Source: Methylomicrobium lacus_A (GTDB lineage Bacteria; Pseudomonadota; Gammaproteobacteria; Methylococcales; Methylomonadaceae). From it: a stretch of 64,000 bases of DNA. The position numbers were made by a program, and so were the translations under genes. Under the pieces are notes generated by a model, which searched no databases, had not been told where the DNA came from, and saw nothing but the letters and a program-made list of their open reading frames with translations. Shown here piece by piece: positions 1-9,509 of the stretch; within the stretch, counting starts at the first letter, position 1; each line of letters begins with the position of its first letter. The DNA is taken from the NCBI RefSeq assembly GCF_041897535.1, contig NZ_CP169217.1:2666001-2730000 (forward strand), written 5' to 3'.

Positions 1-3000
1 GTGTCGGCGCCGGTGTTCAAGGACGGCCAGCTCTGGATCAAGGCCGCGGAACTGCGTCCGGGCAAACCGGAAGGCGTCGAAAACAAGGTCGCGCTGCAAG
101 TGTTTCGCCGGATCGTCGACGAGGTGCCGCTGCAGATGATCACCCGGCTGGTGCTGGACGTGTCCGGCGAACAGCGCGAATTGAAACTGGCCGTGCCGTC
201 GCCCGAGGGTTTCATTCCGTTGCGGCTCTCCAGTTCGCTGCCAGCACGCCTGGAAGATGACGGCCGCTTGTTGATCCAGTTGCGTCCCGGCCGCTGGCAA
301 ATCGACATCACCGGCAGAAGCCGCGGGGCGGTCGATGCGCTGCCCTTAACCCCCGCGCCCGCCGCGGACAAACAGGAAGTCGCCTGGCCGGCCTCCGAAA
401 TCTGGGTCTTCGAGGCGCGCCCGGCGCTCAGGGTCGTCGAGGTCGAAGAGACCGGCGCGGTCGATGCGAACCTGACCAATCTGCCGGACGACTGGAAAGG
501 CTGGCCCGCCTATCAGGTCGCCTCCGGTCAGGCGATGCGCTTCAAGGTGATCCGGCGCGGTGACCCGGAGCCCGAACCGAGCCAGCTGAATCTGACGCGC
601 AAACTGTGGCTCGATTTCGACGGCGAGGGCTACACGGTCAACGACAGGATCACCGGCAAAATGACGCGCGGCTGGCGGCTGAACGCCCTGCCCGAGATCA
701 AGCTCGGCAAGGTCACGCTCGACGGAGCCAATCAACTGGTCACGCGCCTTCAAGGCTCCGGCAAGGAAGGCGTCGAGGTCCGGCGCGGCAGGATCGCGCT
801 GGAGGCCGACAGCCGTTTTACCGGCGCTATCGGCGAATTGAGCGCGGTGGGCTGGGAGCAAAGTTTTCAGCAGGTCAGCGCCGAGCTGAATCTGCCGCCG
901 GGCTGGCGCCTGTTCGCGGCGACCGGCGTCGATAACGTGCCGGACAGTTGGATCGCGCGCTGGACCCTGCTCGATTTCTTTTTGGTGCTGATCTCGTCGT
1001 ACGCAACCTACAAGCTGTGGACGCGGCTTTGGGGGCTGTTCGCCCTGGTCACCCTGGCGCTGATCTGGCACGAAGCCGGCGCGCCGCATTACATCTGGCT
1101 GCACATTCTGGCCGCCACTGCGCTGATCCGGGTGCTGCCGGAAGGGCGCTTTCTGAGTTTCATGAATTGGTACCGGCGCGCTGCTTGGCTCGGCTTGGTG
1201 CTGATCGCGGTGCCGTTCATGATCGATCAGGTGCGCATCGGGCTCTATCCGCAACTGGAACGGCCCTGGCAGAACATCATCGCGCCGTCGTCTTATCCTG
1301 TCGCCGCGCAAATGCCGGCCCCGGCATCTGAATCGACTGAAATGAAGGCGGAAATGGCGCCCGGACGGATGCTGTCCCGGTCGAAAAAAATGGCCGATAT
1401 GGCGGGCAGTGTCGCCGAAAGCATGGGTTATCTCGAAGACAAGGCCGCCGGTTTCGAACGCCTCGATCCGAATGCGAAGATTCAGACAGGCCCTGGCCTT
1501 CCCGATTGGCAATGGCATAAGGTGCTGTTGAGCTGGAACGGCTCGGTCGACCCGGGACAGCCCTTGCGGCTTTGGTATCTGTCGCCCGGATTGACGCTGG
1601 TGCTGAATTTCCTGCGCGCCGGCCTGATCGCGGCGCTGGCGCTGTTGATGTTCGGCGTCGCCGAAAACCTGACTTTCCGCTTCAAGGCCTCGCCTGCGCT
1701 GCTTGTCTGGTGCCTCTTGATGCCGATGCTGTCGCTGCCGGCGCAAAAGGTTTATGCGGATTTTCCGAGCCAGGCGATGCTCGAGCAATTGAAAGCCCGC
1801 CTGCTCGAAGCCCCCGACTGCCTGCCGGCCTGCGCCGAAATCGCGACGATGCAGGCGAACCTTGGCGACAAGGACCTGGTGATCACGCTCGAAATTCATG
1901 CCCAGCAGGACGTCGCGGTGCCGCTGCCGGCCGATTCCGAGCAGTGGTTTCCGAATCAGGTGAGCGTCGACGGCGCCCCGGCGCCGGGCTTGTTCCGCAC
2001 CGGCAACAGCCTCTGGCTGCATCTTGGCCAAGGCCGGCATCAAGTCGTAATGCGGGGCGTGCTGCCGCAGGTCGCCAAATTCACCGTGCCGTTGCCGTTG
2101 AAGCCGCATCGGGTCGGCGCAGGCGGCAGCGGCTGGGAGGTGATCGGCATCCAGGAAAACGGCATTCCGGGCGAACAGCTGCAATTCGAGCGCGTGCAGA
2201 AGGCCGAGGACAAGGCGCAGGCGGCGGCTTTGACGCCGGGCGTGCTGCCAGCGTTCGTGCAGATCGAGCGCACGCTGCAACTTGGCCTGGACTGGCACGC
2301 CTCGACCCGGATCGTCCGGGTTTCCGAGCCGAACTCGCCGGTGCTGCTGGCGGTGCCGTTGTTGCCGGGCGAGGCGGTCACCACGCCCGGCGTCCGCGTC
2401 CGCGACGGCAAGGCGGAGGCGAACATGGCGGCCGGGCAAACGGTGATGGCATGGTCGTCGACGCTCGAAAAAAAGGACAAAATCGAGCTGGCTGCCGCCA
2501 AGACCGAGCAATGGATAGAGATTTTCAAGGCCGACGTGAGCCCGATCTGGCACATCGAAACCTCCGGCATCGCGATGATGTATCTGAACCACGAACAGCG
2601 CTGGCTGCCCGAATGGCGGCCCTGGCCCGGCGAAAAAGTCACGTTGGCGATCTCGCGCCCGGAGGCAGTCGAGGGTCAGACGCTGACGATCGACAAAAGC
2701 CGGTTGGCGATCACGCCCGGCAAGCGCACCCGCGATGCGGAACTCTCGCTGAGCATCCGCAGTTCGCAGGGCGGCCAGCATATGCTGGTCCTGCCGGAGG
2801 GAGCGGAATTGCAAACGGTCGCGATCGACGGCCAGCCGCAGCCCTTGCGGCAGGAAGGACGCAAGCTGGCGCTGCCGATCAAGCCGGGGCTGCAAAATGT
2901 CGCGCTGCATTGGCTGGAGCCGCAGCCGGTCAGCGGCAAGGTCACGACCCCCGCGGTCGATTTGGGCGCGGCCAGCGTGAATGCGAGCCTGAACATCGGC

Positions 3001-3624
3001 CTCGGCGAAGACCGCTGGGTGTTATGGGTGCACGGCCCGAAAATGGGGCCGGCGGTGTTGTTTTGGGGCGTGTTGATCGTGATCGTGCTGCTGTCATGGG
3101 GGCTCGGCAAAATACCGTTGACGCCGCTGAAGCATTGGCAATGGTTTTTGTTGCTGACAGGGCTGAGTCAGATCCCTATCGAGACCGCGCTGATCGTGAT
3201 CGCATGGCTGATGCTGCTCGGCTGGCGCGGCGGCAAGTCTGCCGCCGACATCCGTTATTTCAACGGCCTGCAAGTCTTGCTCGGTGGCCTGACCCTGTTG
3301 TCGCTGGCCGTCTTGTTCTACGCGGTCTCGCACGGCCTGCTGAACAGGCCGGACATGTTGATCACCGGCAACCAGTCCTCGCCGTATTCGCTGAACTGGT
3401 ACCAGGACAGAAGCGCCGCGCTGTTGCCCAAAGCGACCGTCATTTCGGTGCCGCTGAAGGTTTACCGTCTGCTGATGCTGGCCTGGTCCTTGTGGCTGGC
3501 CGTGTCGCTGCTGAATTGGCTGAAGTGGGGCTGGGGATGTTTTTCGAGCCATGGCTTATGGAAAAAGCCTCCGCCTAAAAAAGACGAGAAAGCCGAGCAA
3601 ACCGAAGCGGAAGTCCACAAATAA
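1..3624 (+). CDS. Large polytopic inner-membrane protein of unknown function, 5' end probably outside the window
   Basis: The frame is open from base 1 (GTG) with no signal peptide or ribosome binding site visible, so the true start probably lies upstream and the 1207 residues are a C-terminal part. What is visible: about 320 residues of soluble beta-rich sequence, a cluster of hydrophobic segments at roughly 322-410, a charged loop, two more hydrophobic segments near 531-580, a long soluble region (about 590-1015) and four C-terminal hydrophobic segments (about 1018-1036, 1046-1077, 1093-1115, 1156-1175), then a Lys/Glu-rich tail. The alternation suggests two large periplasmic domains held by membrane bundles. 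I recognise no catalytic motif and assign no function. Codon use matches the core genes around it, so it looks like a resident gene. A long open frame on the opposite strand is a GC-driven shadow. Confidence 0.8.
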   Translation: MSAPVFKDGQLWIKAAELRPGKPEGVENKVALQVFRRIVDEVPLQMITRLVLDVSGEQRELKLAVPSPEGFIPLRLSSSLPARLEDDGRLLIQLRPGRWQIDITGRSRGAVDALPLTPAPAADKQEVAWPASEIWVFEARPALRVVEVEETGAVDANLTNLPDDWKGWPAYQVASGQAMRFKVIRRGDPEPEPSQLNLTRKLWLDFDGEGYTVNDRITGKMTRGWRLNALPEIKLGKVTLDGANQLVTRLQGSGKEGVEVRRGRIALEADSRFTGAIGELSAVGWEQSFQQVSAELNLPPGWRLFAATGVDNVPDSWIARWTLLDFFLVLISSYATYKLWTRLWGLFALVTLALIWHEAGAPHYIWLHILAATALIRVLPEGRFLSFMNWYRRAAWLGLVLIAVPFMIDQVRIGLYPQLERPWQNIIAPSSYPVAAQMPAPASESTEMKAEMAPGRMLSRSKKMADMAGSVAESMGYLEDKAAGFERLDPNAKIQTGPGLPDWQWHKVLLSWNGSVDPGQPLRLWYLSPGLTLVLNFLRAGLIAALALLMFGVAENLTFRFKASPALLVWCLLMPMLSLPAQKVYADFPSQAMLEQLKARLLEAPDCLPACAEIATMQANLGDKDLVITLEIHAQQDVAVPLPADSEQWFPNQVSVDGAPAPGLFRTGNSLWLHLGQGRHQVVMRGVLPQVAKFTVPLPLKPHRVGAGGSGWEVIGIQENGIPGEQLQFERVQKAEDKAQAAALTPGVLPAFVQIERTLQLGLDWHASTRIVRVSEPNSPVLLAVPLLPGEAVTTPGVRVRDGKAEANMAAGQTVMAWSSTLEKKDKIELAAAKTEQWIEIFKADVSPIWHIETSGIAMMYLNHEQRWLPEWRPWPGEKVTLAISRPEAVEGQTLTIDKSRLAITPGKRTRDAELSLSIRSSQGGQHMLVLPEGAELQTVAIDGQPQPLRQEGRKLALPIKPGLQNVALHWLEPQPVSGKVTTPAVDLGAASVNASLNIGLGEDRWVLWVHGPKMGPAVLFWGVLIVIVLLSWGLGKIPLTPLKHWQWFLLLTGLSQIPIETALIVIAWLMLLGWRGGKSAADIRYFNGLQVLLGGLTLLSLAVLFYAVSHGLLNRPDMLITGNQSSPYSLNWYQDRSAALLPKATVISVPLKVYRLLMLAWSLWLAVSLLNWLKWGWGCFSSHGLWKKPPPKKDEKAEQTEAEVHK

Positions 3625-3768
3625 CGGGAAAAACATTAAACCACTGGCGTTACGCACGTTAATATCCACGAAAAACCCGAAAGGCACGAAAAATGGATAG
3701 GGAAGTTTGGTACAAAAACGTATTACAAAATACAAGCTGCCGTGTTTGATCTGTATCAGGAATAAGTA

Positions 3769-4506
3769 ATGACGATTTTTCGTTTTCAGCAGTTTTCGGT
3801 ATCCCAGCGGCAGGCAGCGATGAAAGTCTGCACCGACAGCCTGCTGTTCGGCGCGATGATGCCGGTCGAGCCGAAGGATGACGTGCTCGACATCGGCGCA
3901 GGGACCGGCCTGCTGTCGCTGATCGCGGCGCAGCTCGGCGCCGGCAGCGTCACCGGCGTCGAATTGATGGAGGGCGCCTGCCGGGAGGCGGCGGAAAATT
4001 TTGCCCGCAGTCCCTGGCCGGATCGGTTGCGGGCCGTTCGACGGAGCATCCAGGAATTCGCGAGCGATGAAACAGGCCGCTACGACCTGATCGTCAGCAA
4101 CCCGCCGTTTTTCGAAAAGCATTTTAATGCTGCGGAGCCGATGCGCAACGCCGCCCGGCATGACGGTCATCTGAAGCATGCCGAACTCGCCAGCATCGCG
4201 AATCGCTTGCTCGCTCAGGAAGGATTGTTTTATGTCTTGCTGCCCGCCCAGGCGGTGGACTCGTTTAACCGTCTTGCCATGCAGTCAGGTTTTCATTTGC
4301 GGCGTCAAACCGCTTTGCGGGGCTATGCGCGTAGCGCGGTGAAGGTGATCGCCTTGACATTCGGCCGTGCGCAGATAGGTCAGCCGGAATTTGAAACGCT
4401 GACGATTTATGACGAGCCGGGCGTTTATTCGGCAGACAGCCGGGCCTATCTGGAGGAATTTTTGTTGCGCTTTGCGGTGCGGGAAAGCGCGGAGAGTTGT
4501 AACTGA
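3769..4506 (+). CDS. trmN6: tRNA1(Val) adenine-37 N6-methyltransferase
   Basis: Transfers a methyl group from S-adenosylmethionine to N6 of A37 in tRNA-Val (YfiC/TrmN6 family). The 245-residue length matches the family. The SAM-binding motif DIGAGTG is at residues 41-47 and the N6-adenine methyltransferase signature NPPFF at 111-115. The N-terminus MTIFRFQQFSVSQ with a following KVCTDSLLFGA is typical of this family and separates it from rRNA methyltransferases such as RlmF. It stands alone: the preceding gene ends 144 bases upstream and the next gene is on the other strand. Confidence 0.9.
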   Translation: MTIFRFQQFSVSQRQAAMKVCTDSLLFGAMMPVEPKDDVLDIGAGTGLLSLIAAQLGAGSVTGVELMEGACREAAENFARSPWPDRLRAVRRSIQEFASDETGRYDLIVSNPPFFEKHFNAAEPMRNAARHDGHLKHAELASIANRLLAQEGLFYVLLPAQAVDSFNRLAMQSGFHLRRQTALRGYARSAVKVIALTFGRAQIGQPEFETLTIYDEPGVYSADSRAYLEEFLLRFAVRESAESCN

Positions 4507-4560
4507 AAGGGCGAAGGCGCTGAACAAACACGTCCTTGTGCTTGCCCAAAACCATCGCTT

Positions 4561-4956
4561 TTAGTTGACGACGCGGTGTCCGCGGTTGCGCATGCAGGTC
4601 GCGTAGGCGCGCTTGTAATCGTGTTCGGCCTCGTAGCCTTGTTTGGCACCGCCGCCGAAACCGCCGGCCGCCGCACCGATTGCCGCGCCCGCGCCTGGAT
4701 TGCCGGTGAAGGCGCCGACCACCGCGCCGCCCGCCGCGCCGATCAATGCGCCCGTGCCTGCGCCGATCGCGGTTTCCTTGGCCGTGCCGCCGGAGGCCTG
4801 TTTGGCGAGTTGCTCGCATTCCGCCATGTCCTGATTGATCCGATAAGCATTCGGGTCGTTGTAAGAGTCGACGGTCGGCTTCCAGCCGCCATAACTGTAA
4901 CAACCGGTGAGCAAGGCGCTGCCGATGATGGCCATGCTTAAAGCTGATTTTTTCAT
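4561..4956 (-). CDS. Glycine-zipper outer-membrane lipoprotein
   Basis: A 131-residue exported lipoprotein. The signal sequence MKKSALSMAIIGSALLTGC ends in a clear lipobox (LTGC, Cys19 becomes lipidated). A Gly/Ala-rich stretch from about residue 56 to 105, with repeated GxxxG spacing, is a glycine zipper able to pack helices in a membrane, as in the SlyB/YmgG-like families. The C-terminal end (about 106-131) is charged and has one cysteine. GAAGG lies a few bases before the ATG. The gene is convergent with trmN6 and separated from ybbP by about 90 bases, so it is probably its own unit. Its exact role in envelope integrity cannot be told from sequence. Confidence 0.8.
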   Translation of the reverse strand: MKKSALSMAIIGSALLTGCYSYGGWKPTVDSYNDPNAYRINQDMAECEQLAKQASGGTAKETAIGAGTGALIGAAGGAVVGAFTGNPGAGAAIGAAAGGFGGGAKQGYEAEHDYKRAYATCMRNRGHRVVN

Positions 4957-5049
4957 GTGTAAACCTTCTGTGTTGTCGCTATGTGATGAAAAGTGTAGCT
5001 GATCTTTGATGAATAACGGATGAATGGGCTTGCTTCTAAGCCGATAAAA

Positions 5050-7533
5050 TTATAACTCTCTCAATACCCGAAGCGGCGGTTTGTTGATCACCCGCCGCAG
5101 CCCCCAGAGACCCGACAAGACGACGGCAGCCGCGCACAGCAAGGGGGCCGCCAGCCATAATTCCAGATGCGGATGAAACGGGATGTGCATGACCTGCCGG
5201 TAAAGGGCATAACTGAGCAATTCCGCGATCAATACGCCGGTCAACCCTGAGATGGCGCCGAGGCAAAAAAATTCAATGACTTGAATTTTCCTGAGGAATG
5301 TGCGCGAGGCGCCGAAGGTCCGGAGCAGCGCGCTTTCATGGATGCGTTGATCAAGCGAACTGTACACCGCCGCGAACAAGACCGTCAATGCGGCCAGCAA
5401 GGCCAGATAAAACAGATAATTGACGGCCTGAGTCAATTGCCTGAACACGGTCTGCAATTGCCGCAGAATCCGGTCGACTTCGAGGATCGACATGCCCGGA
5501 AATTCTTTCGCCAGCGTGTTCAACGCGTTTTTATTCGCCTCATCCAGATAAAAACTGGTCATCAGCGTGTGTGGGTAGGCTTCGAGCGTGCCGGGCGAGA
5601 AAATCATGTAAAAATTCGGCTTCATCGATTCCCAGCGCAGCGCCCTGAGATTGGCGACCGTCGCCACGAACTCCTGGCCGCCGCTGCTGAAGGTCAGGCG
5701 GTCTCCCACCTTGATTTTCAGGCTGTCCGCGAGCTTCTGTTCAACCGACACCAAACCCGGCTCGGCGTGCTTCCACCAGGAACCGGCCTCGATCAGGTTT
5801 TCTGCCGGCACCTCATGGCTCCAGGTCAGGTTCAACTCACGGTGCGTGGCGTTGTCGCCCTGCGAACCCTTGGTGACGATCTGCTGTACCGGCGTCCGGT
5901 TGATATGCGTCAGTCTGCCCCTGACGATCGGATAAAACGGGCTGCTCTCGATGCCTTTGTCCTGCAAGGACTGTTTAAAATGCGCCAGCTGATCCGGAAA
6001 AATATTCAGCGCAAAATGATTCGGCGCCTTTTCCGGCAGTTGCTCACGCCAGGTGTCGACCAATTCATTCCGAATGATCAAACTCAACAAAATCGCCGCC
6101 AAGGTGACGCCGAACGCGAGGATCTGGCCGATGCTCGCGCGCGGCTGGCGCAGGATGCCCTGCCAGCCGAAACGCCAGCTCAAGGGCATGCGGGGCTGTA
6201 GTTTCCGAATCGCGGCCAGCAAGCCGAAGATCAGCAAGGCGAGCAGCAGCAAAGCGCCGAGCGTGACGCCGGTGACGATCGCGGTCATTTTGGCATCGCC
6301 GGTGTAGCGCCAGACCAGGACGCAGATGAGCGCCAGCGCCAACCCGTAAACCAGCCAGGCGCTGCTTGGCAGCGGTTCCAGTTCGTGGCGCAGTACCCTC
6401 AGCGGCGGCACCTGCTTCAGGCGCAGGATAGGCGGCAGCGCGAAGCCGAACAAAATCGTCAGGCCGGCGCAGACGCCGAATGCGATCGCCATGATGCCGG
6501 GCGGCGGCAGTTGCGCCGGCAGCAGCGCGCGCAGCAGCAGGAACAAGCCTTCCTGCAGCAGCCAGCCGAAGCTGCAGCCCAGGGCGCCGACGATCAGGCC
6601 GAGGATCACGAATTGCAGGCAATAGAGCCGCAGAATTTCCCGCTGCGTGCAGCCGAGGCAACGCAGCAGGGCGGAGGCATCGAAATGGCGTTCGCTGTAG
6701 CGCCGCGCCGCCATCGCGATCGCGACACCGGCGATGATCACCACGATGATGCTGGACAGGCCCAGAAACTGTTCCGCGCGCGTCAACGCCGAGCCGAGTT
6801 CGGGCCGGTCTTCATGAATGTCCAGGAGGCGCTGCGACGGATTCAATTGCGGTTTCACGAAGCTTCGGAAGGCCGTCAAGGCGTCTTCATTGCCGCTGAA
6901 TTGAAAAAAACGGTGCACATGGCTGCCGGGTTGGATCACCCGGGTCGCTTCGAGGTCGTTCGCGTTGATCAGCACCCTGGGCGAAAAACTGTAAAAACCG
7001 CCCTGCTGATCCGGCTCATAGGTCAGAATCTGGGTGATCCTGAGTTTTTTCTCGCCGACCGTCAAGGGATCGCCGAAATTCAGTTTCAACGCCGACAGGA
7101 TGCGCCGCTCGACCCACGCTTCACCGCTTTCCGGGCCGTGTCCGACGGCCGTTTCGGCGGGATGTTTGGCGTCGGTGATTTTCAGCTGGCCACGCAACGG
7201 ATAGGCGGCGCTGACCGCCTTCACGCTGGCCAACAGCAATTCATTGTTTTCGATCAGCATGCTCGAAAATTCAATCTTCTGCGCGTCCTTCAGCCCCAGT
7301 TGCCGGGCCTTGGCCAGCCAGTCGGCAGGAATCGGCTCGGCGCTTTCGATGACCAGGTCGGCCGCCAGAAATTCGGCGGTTTGCATGGTCATCGCGCGTT
7401 GCAGACGGTCCGCGAACAGCGACGCCGCGGTCAGGCCGGTCACCGCGATCAGCAGCGCCAGCGTCAGCAGCGTCAGTTCACCGGCGCGGCTCTCGCGCCC
7501 GAGCAGGCGCAGGGCGAGTCTCATTCGGTGCAT
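5050..7533 (-). CDS. ybbP: ABC transporter permease of the YbbP/FtsX (MacB-like) family
   Basis: A polytopic permease of 827 residues, collinear with E. coli YbbP: an N-terminal membrane helix, a periplasmic domain (about 50-250), a cluster of helices (about 260-480), a second periplasmic domain (about 500-690) and three C-terminal helices ending in the FtsX-type tail PPLRVLREL. Conserved stretches such as RELNLTW and ESMKPNFYMIF support the family call. Such permeases work as mechanotransmission or lipid/lipoprotein-handling systems with a YbbA-type ATPase and often lie beside tesA, as here. The start at 7533 has GGGAG six bases upstream; an internal ATG at 7524 would give an ATGA overlap with ybbA but lacks a ribosome site. 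The reading frame overlaps the end of ybbA by 13 bases, so translation is coupled. Confidence 0.9.
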   Translation of the reverse strand: MHRMRLALRLLGRESRAGELTLLTLALLIAVTGLTAASLFADRLQRAMTMQTAEFLAADLVIESAEPIPADWLAKARQLGLKDAQKIEFSSMLIENNELLLASVKAVSAAYPLRGQLKITDAKHPAETAVGHGPESGEAWVERRILSALKLNFGDPLTVGEKKLRITQILTYEPDQQGGFYSFSPRVLINANDLEATRVIQPGSHVHRFFQFSGNEDALTAFRSFVKPQLNPSQRLLDIHEDRPELGSALTRAEQFLGLSSIIVVIIAGVAIAMAARRYSERHFDASALLRCLGCTQREILRLYCLQFVILGLIVGALGCSFGWLLQEGLFLLLRALLPAQLPPPGIMAIAFGVCAGLTILFGFALPPILRLKQVPPLRVLRHELEPLPSSAWLVYGLALALICVLVWRYTGDAKMTAIVTGVTLGALLLLALLIFGLLAAIRKLQPRMPLSWRFGWQGILRQPRASIGQILAFGVTLAAILLSLIIRNELVDTWREQLPEKAPNHFALNIFPDQLAHFKQSLQDKGIESSPFYPIVRGRLTHINRTPVQQIVTKGSQGDNATHRELNLTWSHEVPAENLIEAGSWWKHAEPGLVSVEQKLADSLKIKVGDRLTFSSGGQEFVATVANLRALRWESMKPNFYMIFSPGTLEAYPHTLMTSFYLDEANKNALNTLAKEFPGMSILEVDRILRQLQTVFRQLTQAVNYLFYLALLAALTVLFAAVYSSLDQRIHESALLRTFGASRTFLRKIQVIEFFCLGAISGLTGVLIAELLSYALYRQVMHIPFHPHLELWLAAPLLCAAAVVLSGLWGLRRVINKPPLRVLREL

Positions 7534-8219
7534 GTTTGTCTCCCGGCAGCGAGTTTGACCGTGCGTTCGCAGCGCTCGGCCAGCGCCGCATCGTGAGTCA
7601 CCAATAGCAGCGTGGTGCGGTTTTCCCGGTTCAGTTCGAACAGCAGATCGATCACGGTTGCTCCGGTCTGGCTATCGAGGTTGCCCGTCGGTTCGTCCGC
7701 GAACAGTATCTTCGGGCGCGTCGCAAATGCCCGTGCCAGCGCCACGCGCTGCTGCTCGCCGCCGGAAAGCTGCTTCGGCGTATGGGTCAAGCGTCCGGCC
7801 AGACCGACCCGGCCGAGCCATTCGCGCGCCTCGGTCTCGGCAGAGTCATCGCCTTTCAGTTCGAGCGGCAGCATCACGTTTTCGAGCGCGGTCAAGCCGG
7901 GTAGCAGTTGAAACGACTGAAACATGAAGCCGATCAATTCGTTACGCAAGAGGGCGCGGCCGTCTTCGTCCAGTTTTGTCAGCGAACGGCCGGCCAGCCG
8001 GATCGAGCCCGAACTGGGCGTGTCGAGACCGGCCAGAAGACCGATCAGGGTCGATTTGCCGGAGCCGGACTCGCCGGTGATCGCAACGCTTTCGCCTGTC
8101 TTGATGCGCAGATCGATTGCCGACAGGATGTGCAAAACGCCCTCCGAAGTCGTCACCGATTTACTCAGATTTTCTGTTACGATAATGTCCGTTATGGATT
8201 CGTTGCGCGGGTTATTCAT
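7521..8219 (-). CDS. ybbA: ABC transporter ATP-binding protein YbbA
   Basis: The ATPase partner of the YbbP permease (LolD/MacB-type ATPase branch). Walker A is GESGSGKS, the Q-loop sits in FMFQSFQLLPG, the ABC signature is LSGGEQQ, Walker B is ILFADEPTGNLD, and the switch histidine is in LLVTHD. I use ATG 8219 (MNNPRNESITD), giving 232 residues, because homologues start about here; the frame is open to 8306, but that extension would run inside tesA and resembles nothing. No strong Shine-Dalgarno precedes the start. The start codon overlaps the tesA start codon on the other strand. Confidence 0.88.
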   Translation of the reverse strand: MNNPRNESITDIIVTENLSKSVTTSEGVLHILSAIDLRIKTGESVAITGESGSGKSTLIGLLAGLDTPSSGSIRLAGRSLTKLDEDGRALLRNELIGFMFQSFQLLPGLTALENVMLPLELKGDDSAETEAREWLGRVGLAGRLTHTPKQLSGGEQQRVALARAFATRPKILFADEPTGNLDSQTGATVIDLLFELNRENRTTLLLVTHDAALAERCERTVKLAAGRQTCTE

Positions 8220-8844
8220 GTTCTTAAGATTATGTGTGTTGCTTTGTGCGGTATCGTTTTCAGTCGGTGTGCGGGCCGAGACGGTCGTGGTGCTGGGCGA
8301 CAGCATCAGCGCCGCCTACGGCATCGACGTCGAGCAGGGCTGGGTGCACGTGCTGGCGGCAAAGTTGCGAGCGGCCGGCAGCAAGGCCGAGGTCCGGAAT
8401 GAAAGCATCAGCGGCGAAACCAGCGCCGGCGGCCTCGCCCGCATCGACCGCATCCTGAACGCGCAAAAGCCCGCCGTCGTGATCATCGAACTCGGCGCGA
8501 ATGACGGCCTGCGCGGGCTGTCCCCGGCCGAGCTGAAGCACAATCTGGCAGAAATGATCCGCCGCAGTGAGGCCCACGGCGCCAAGGTGCTATTGCTCAG
8601 CATGACCATTCCGCCGAATTACGGTAAACGCTATATCGATATGATTTATAATGTGTACCATGAATTATCCCGGGAAATGGCGGTGCCGGCAATTCCGTTC
8701 ATCCTTGACGACATCGCTCTGGTCAGGGAGTTGATGCAGCCGGACGGCCTGCACCCGAATGCGAAAGCGCAACCGCTGATTGCGGACAAGATTTGGCGGC
8801 ACTTATTGCCTTTACTAACCCCATCATCAAAAAAAAGAGATTGA
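8218..8844 (+). CDS. tesA: Periplasmic SGNH hydrolase, arylesterase / acyl-CoA thioesterase I
   Basis: A 208-residue enzyme, the same length as E. coli TesA (thioesterase I / protease I / lysophospholipase L1). A signal peptide (MFLRLCVLLCAVSFSVGVRA) is followed by mature ETVVVLGDS. The SGNH blocks are present: GDSIS with the nucleophile serine, the glycine block in NESISGETSAGG, GANDG in block III, and DGLHPN with the catalytic Asp and His. It hydrolyses acyl esters and thioesters in the periplasm. ATG codons at 8185 and 8194 are in frame, but none has a good ribosome site; 8218 gives the standard signal-peptide length. The ybbAP-tesA divergent arrangement is conserved in gammaproteobacteria. 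Confidence 0.93.
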   Translation: MFLRLCVLLCAVSFSVGVRAETVVVLGDSISAAYGIDVEQGWVHVLAAKLRAAGSKAEVRNESISGETSAGGLARIDRILNAQKPAVVIIELGANDGLRGLSPAELKHNLAEMIRRSEAHGAKVLLLSMTIPPNYGKRYIDMIYNVYHELSREMAVPAIPFILDDIALVRELMQPDGLHPNAKAQPLIADKIWRHLLPLLTPSSKKRD

Positions 8845-8847
8845 AGG

Positions 8848-9276
8848 ATGCACATACTGACGTTGGAAAAAGCCAACCTGATTATACAGACTGCGATAGC
8901 GAAGGCCAGAGAATTGAAAATGGCGCCGTTGACCGTGGTGGTGCTTGACTCCGCCGGGCACTTGAAAGCACTGCAGCGCGAAGACGGCGCCAGCATGATT
9001 CGGCAGGAAATTGCGACCGCGAAAGCCTGGGGCGCGGTCAGCATGGGCGTCTCCTCGCGAAGCCTGGCCGGCGTCGCGGTGCAGCGGCCGGATTTCATGA
9101 ATTCGTTGATCACGCTGTCGCACGGCAAGGTGATGCCGGTACCGGGCGGCGTGCTGATCCGCGACAAAGACAATCGCTTGGTCGGAGCGGTCGGCATCAG
9201 CGGCGATGTCTCCGATCAGGACGAGCGTTGCGCGATCGCGGGAATCGAAGCGGCAGGGTTTGTGGCCGGGGTGTAA
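8848..9276 (+). CDS. GlcG/HbpS-family (DUF336) protein
   Basis: A 142-residue cytosolic protein of the GlcG/HbpS fold. The signatures LTVVVLDSAGHLKAL near the N-terminus and MPVPGGVLIRD and VGAVGISGD near the C-terminus are typical. Family members are found with glycolate oxidase, bind haem or corrinoid-like cofactors, or act as small redox sensors; which of these applies here cannot be told. It starts four bases after the tesA stop, so the two are likely cotranscribed. No signal peptide is seen. Confidence 0.8.
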   Translation: MHILTLEKANLIIQTAIAKARELKMAPLTVVVLDSAGHLKALQREDGASMIRQEIATAKAWGAVSMGVSSRSLAGVAVQRPDFMNSLITLSHGKVMPVPGGVLIRDKDNRLVGAVGISGDVSDQDERCAIAGIEAAGFVAGV

Positions 9277-9509
9277 GGCCTTGCGGAATGAACTCTGAAG
9301 TAAAGCGGCGCCGTCTGACGGAGGGTGCGGTCGGCGCCGGTCTTGGCGCGGCCGAAAAAAAACCGGTCGACAAGCCAATTGATGGCGCGGCGGTCGTGAA
9401 ATAGTCGTTGCCAAGGGATGAAGCCGGAACGTTGACGGCAACCCGGAAATGCTCGAAATCTGCGGAGCGCGAGGCCTACATGCTGCCGAGCTTGAATCGC
9501 GATAAAGGT

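Noticed and set aside
346..2910. 854-codon open frame on the minus strand opposite the first membrane-protein gene
   Set aside because: A GC-bias shadow: Arg/Gln/His-rich, no family resemblance, no ribosome site, while the plus frame has membrane segments and normal codon use.
8220..8306. N-terminal extension of ybbA to 8306
   Set aside because: It would lie inside the tesA signal-peptide region and YbbA homologues start near 8219.
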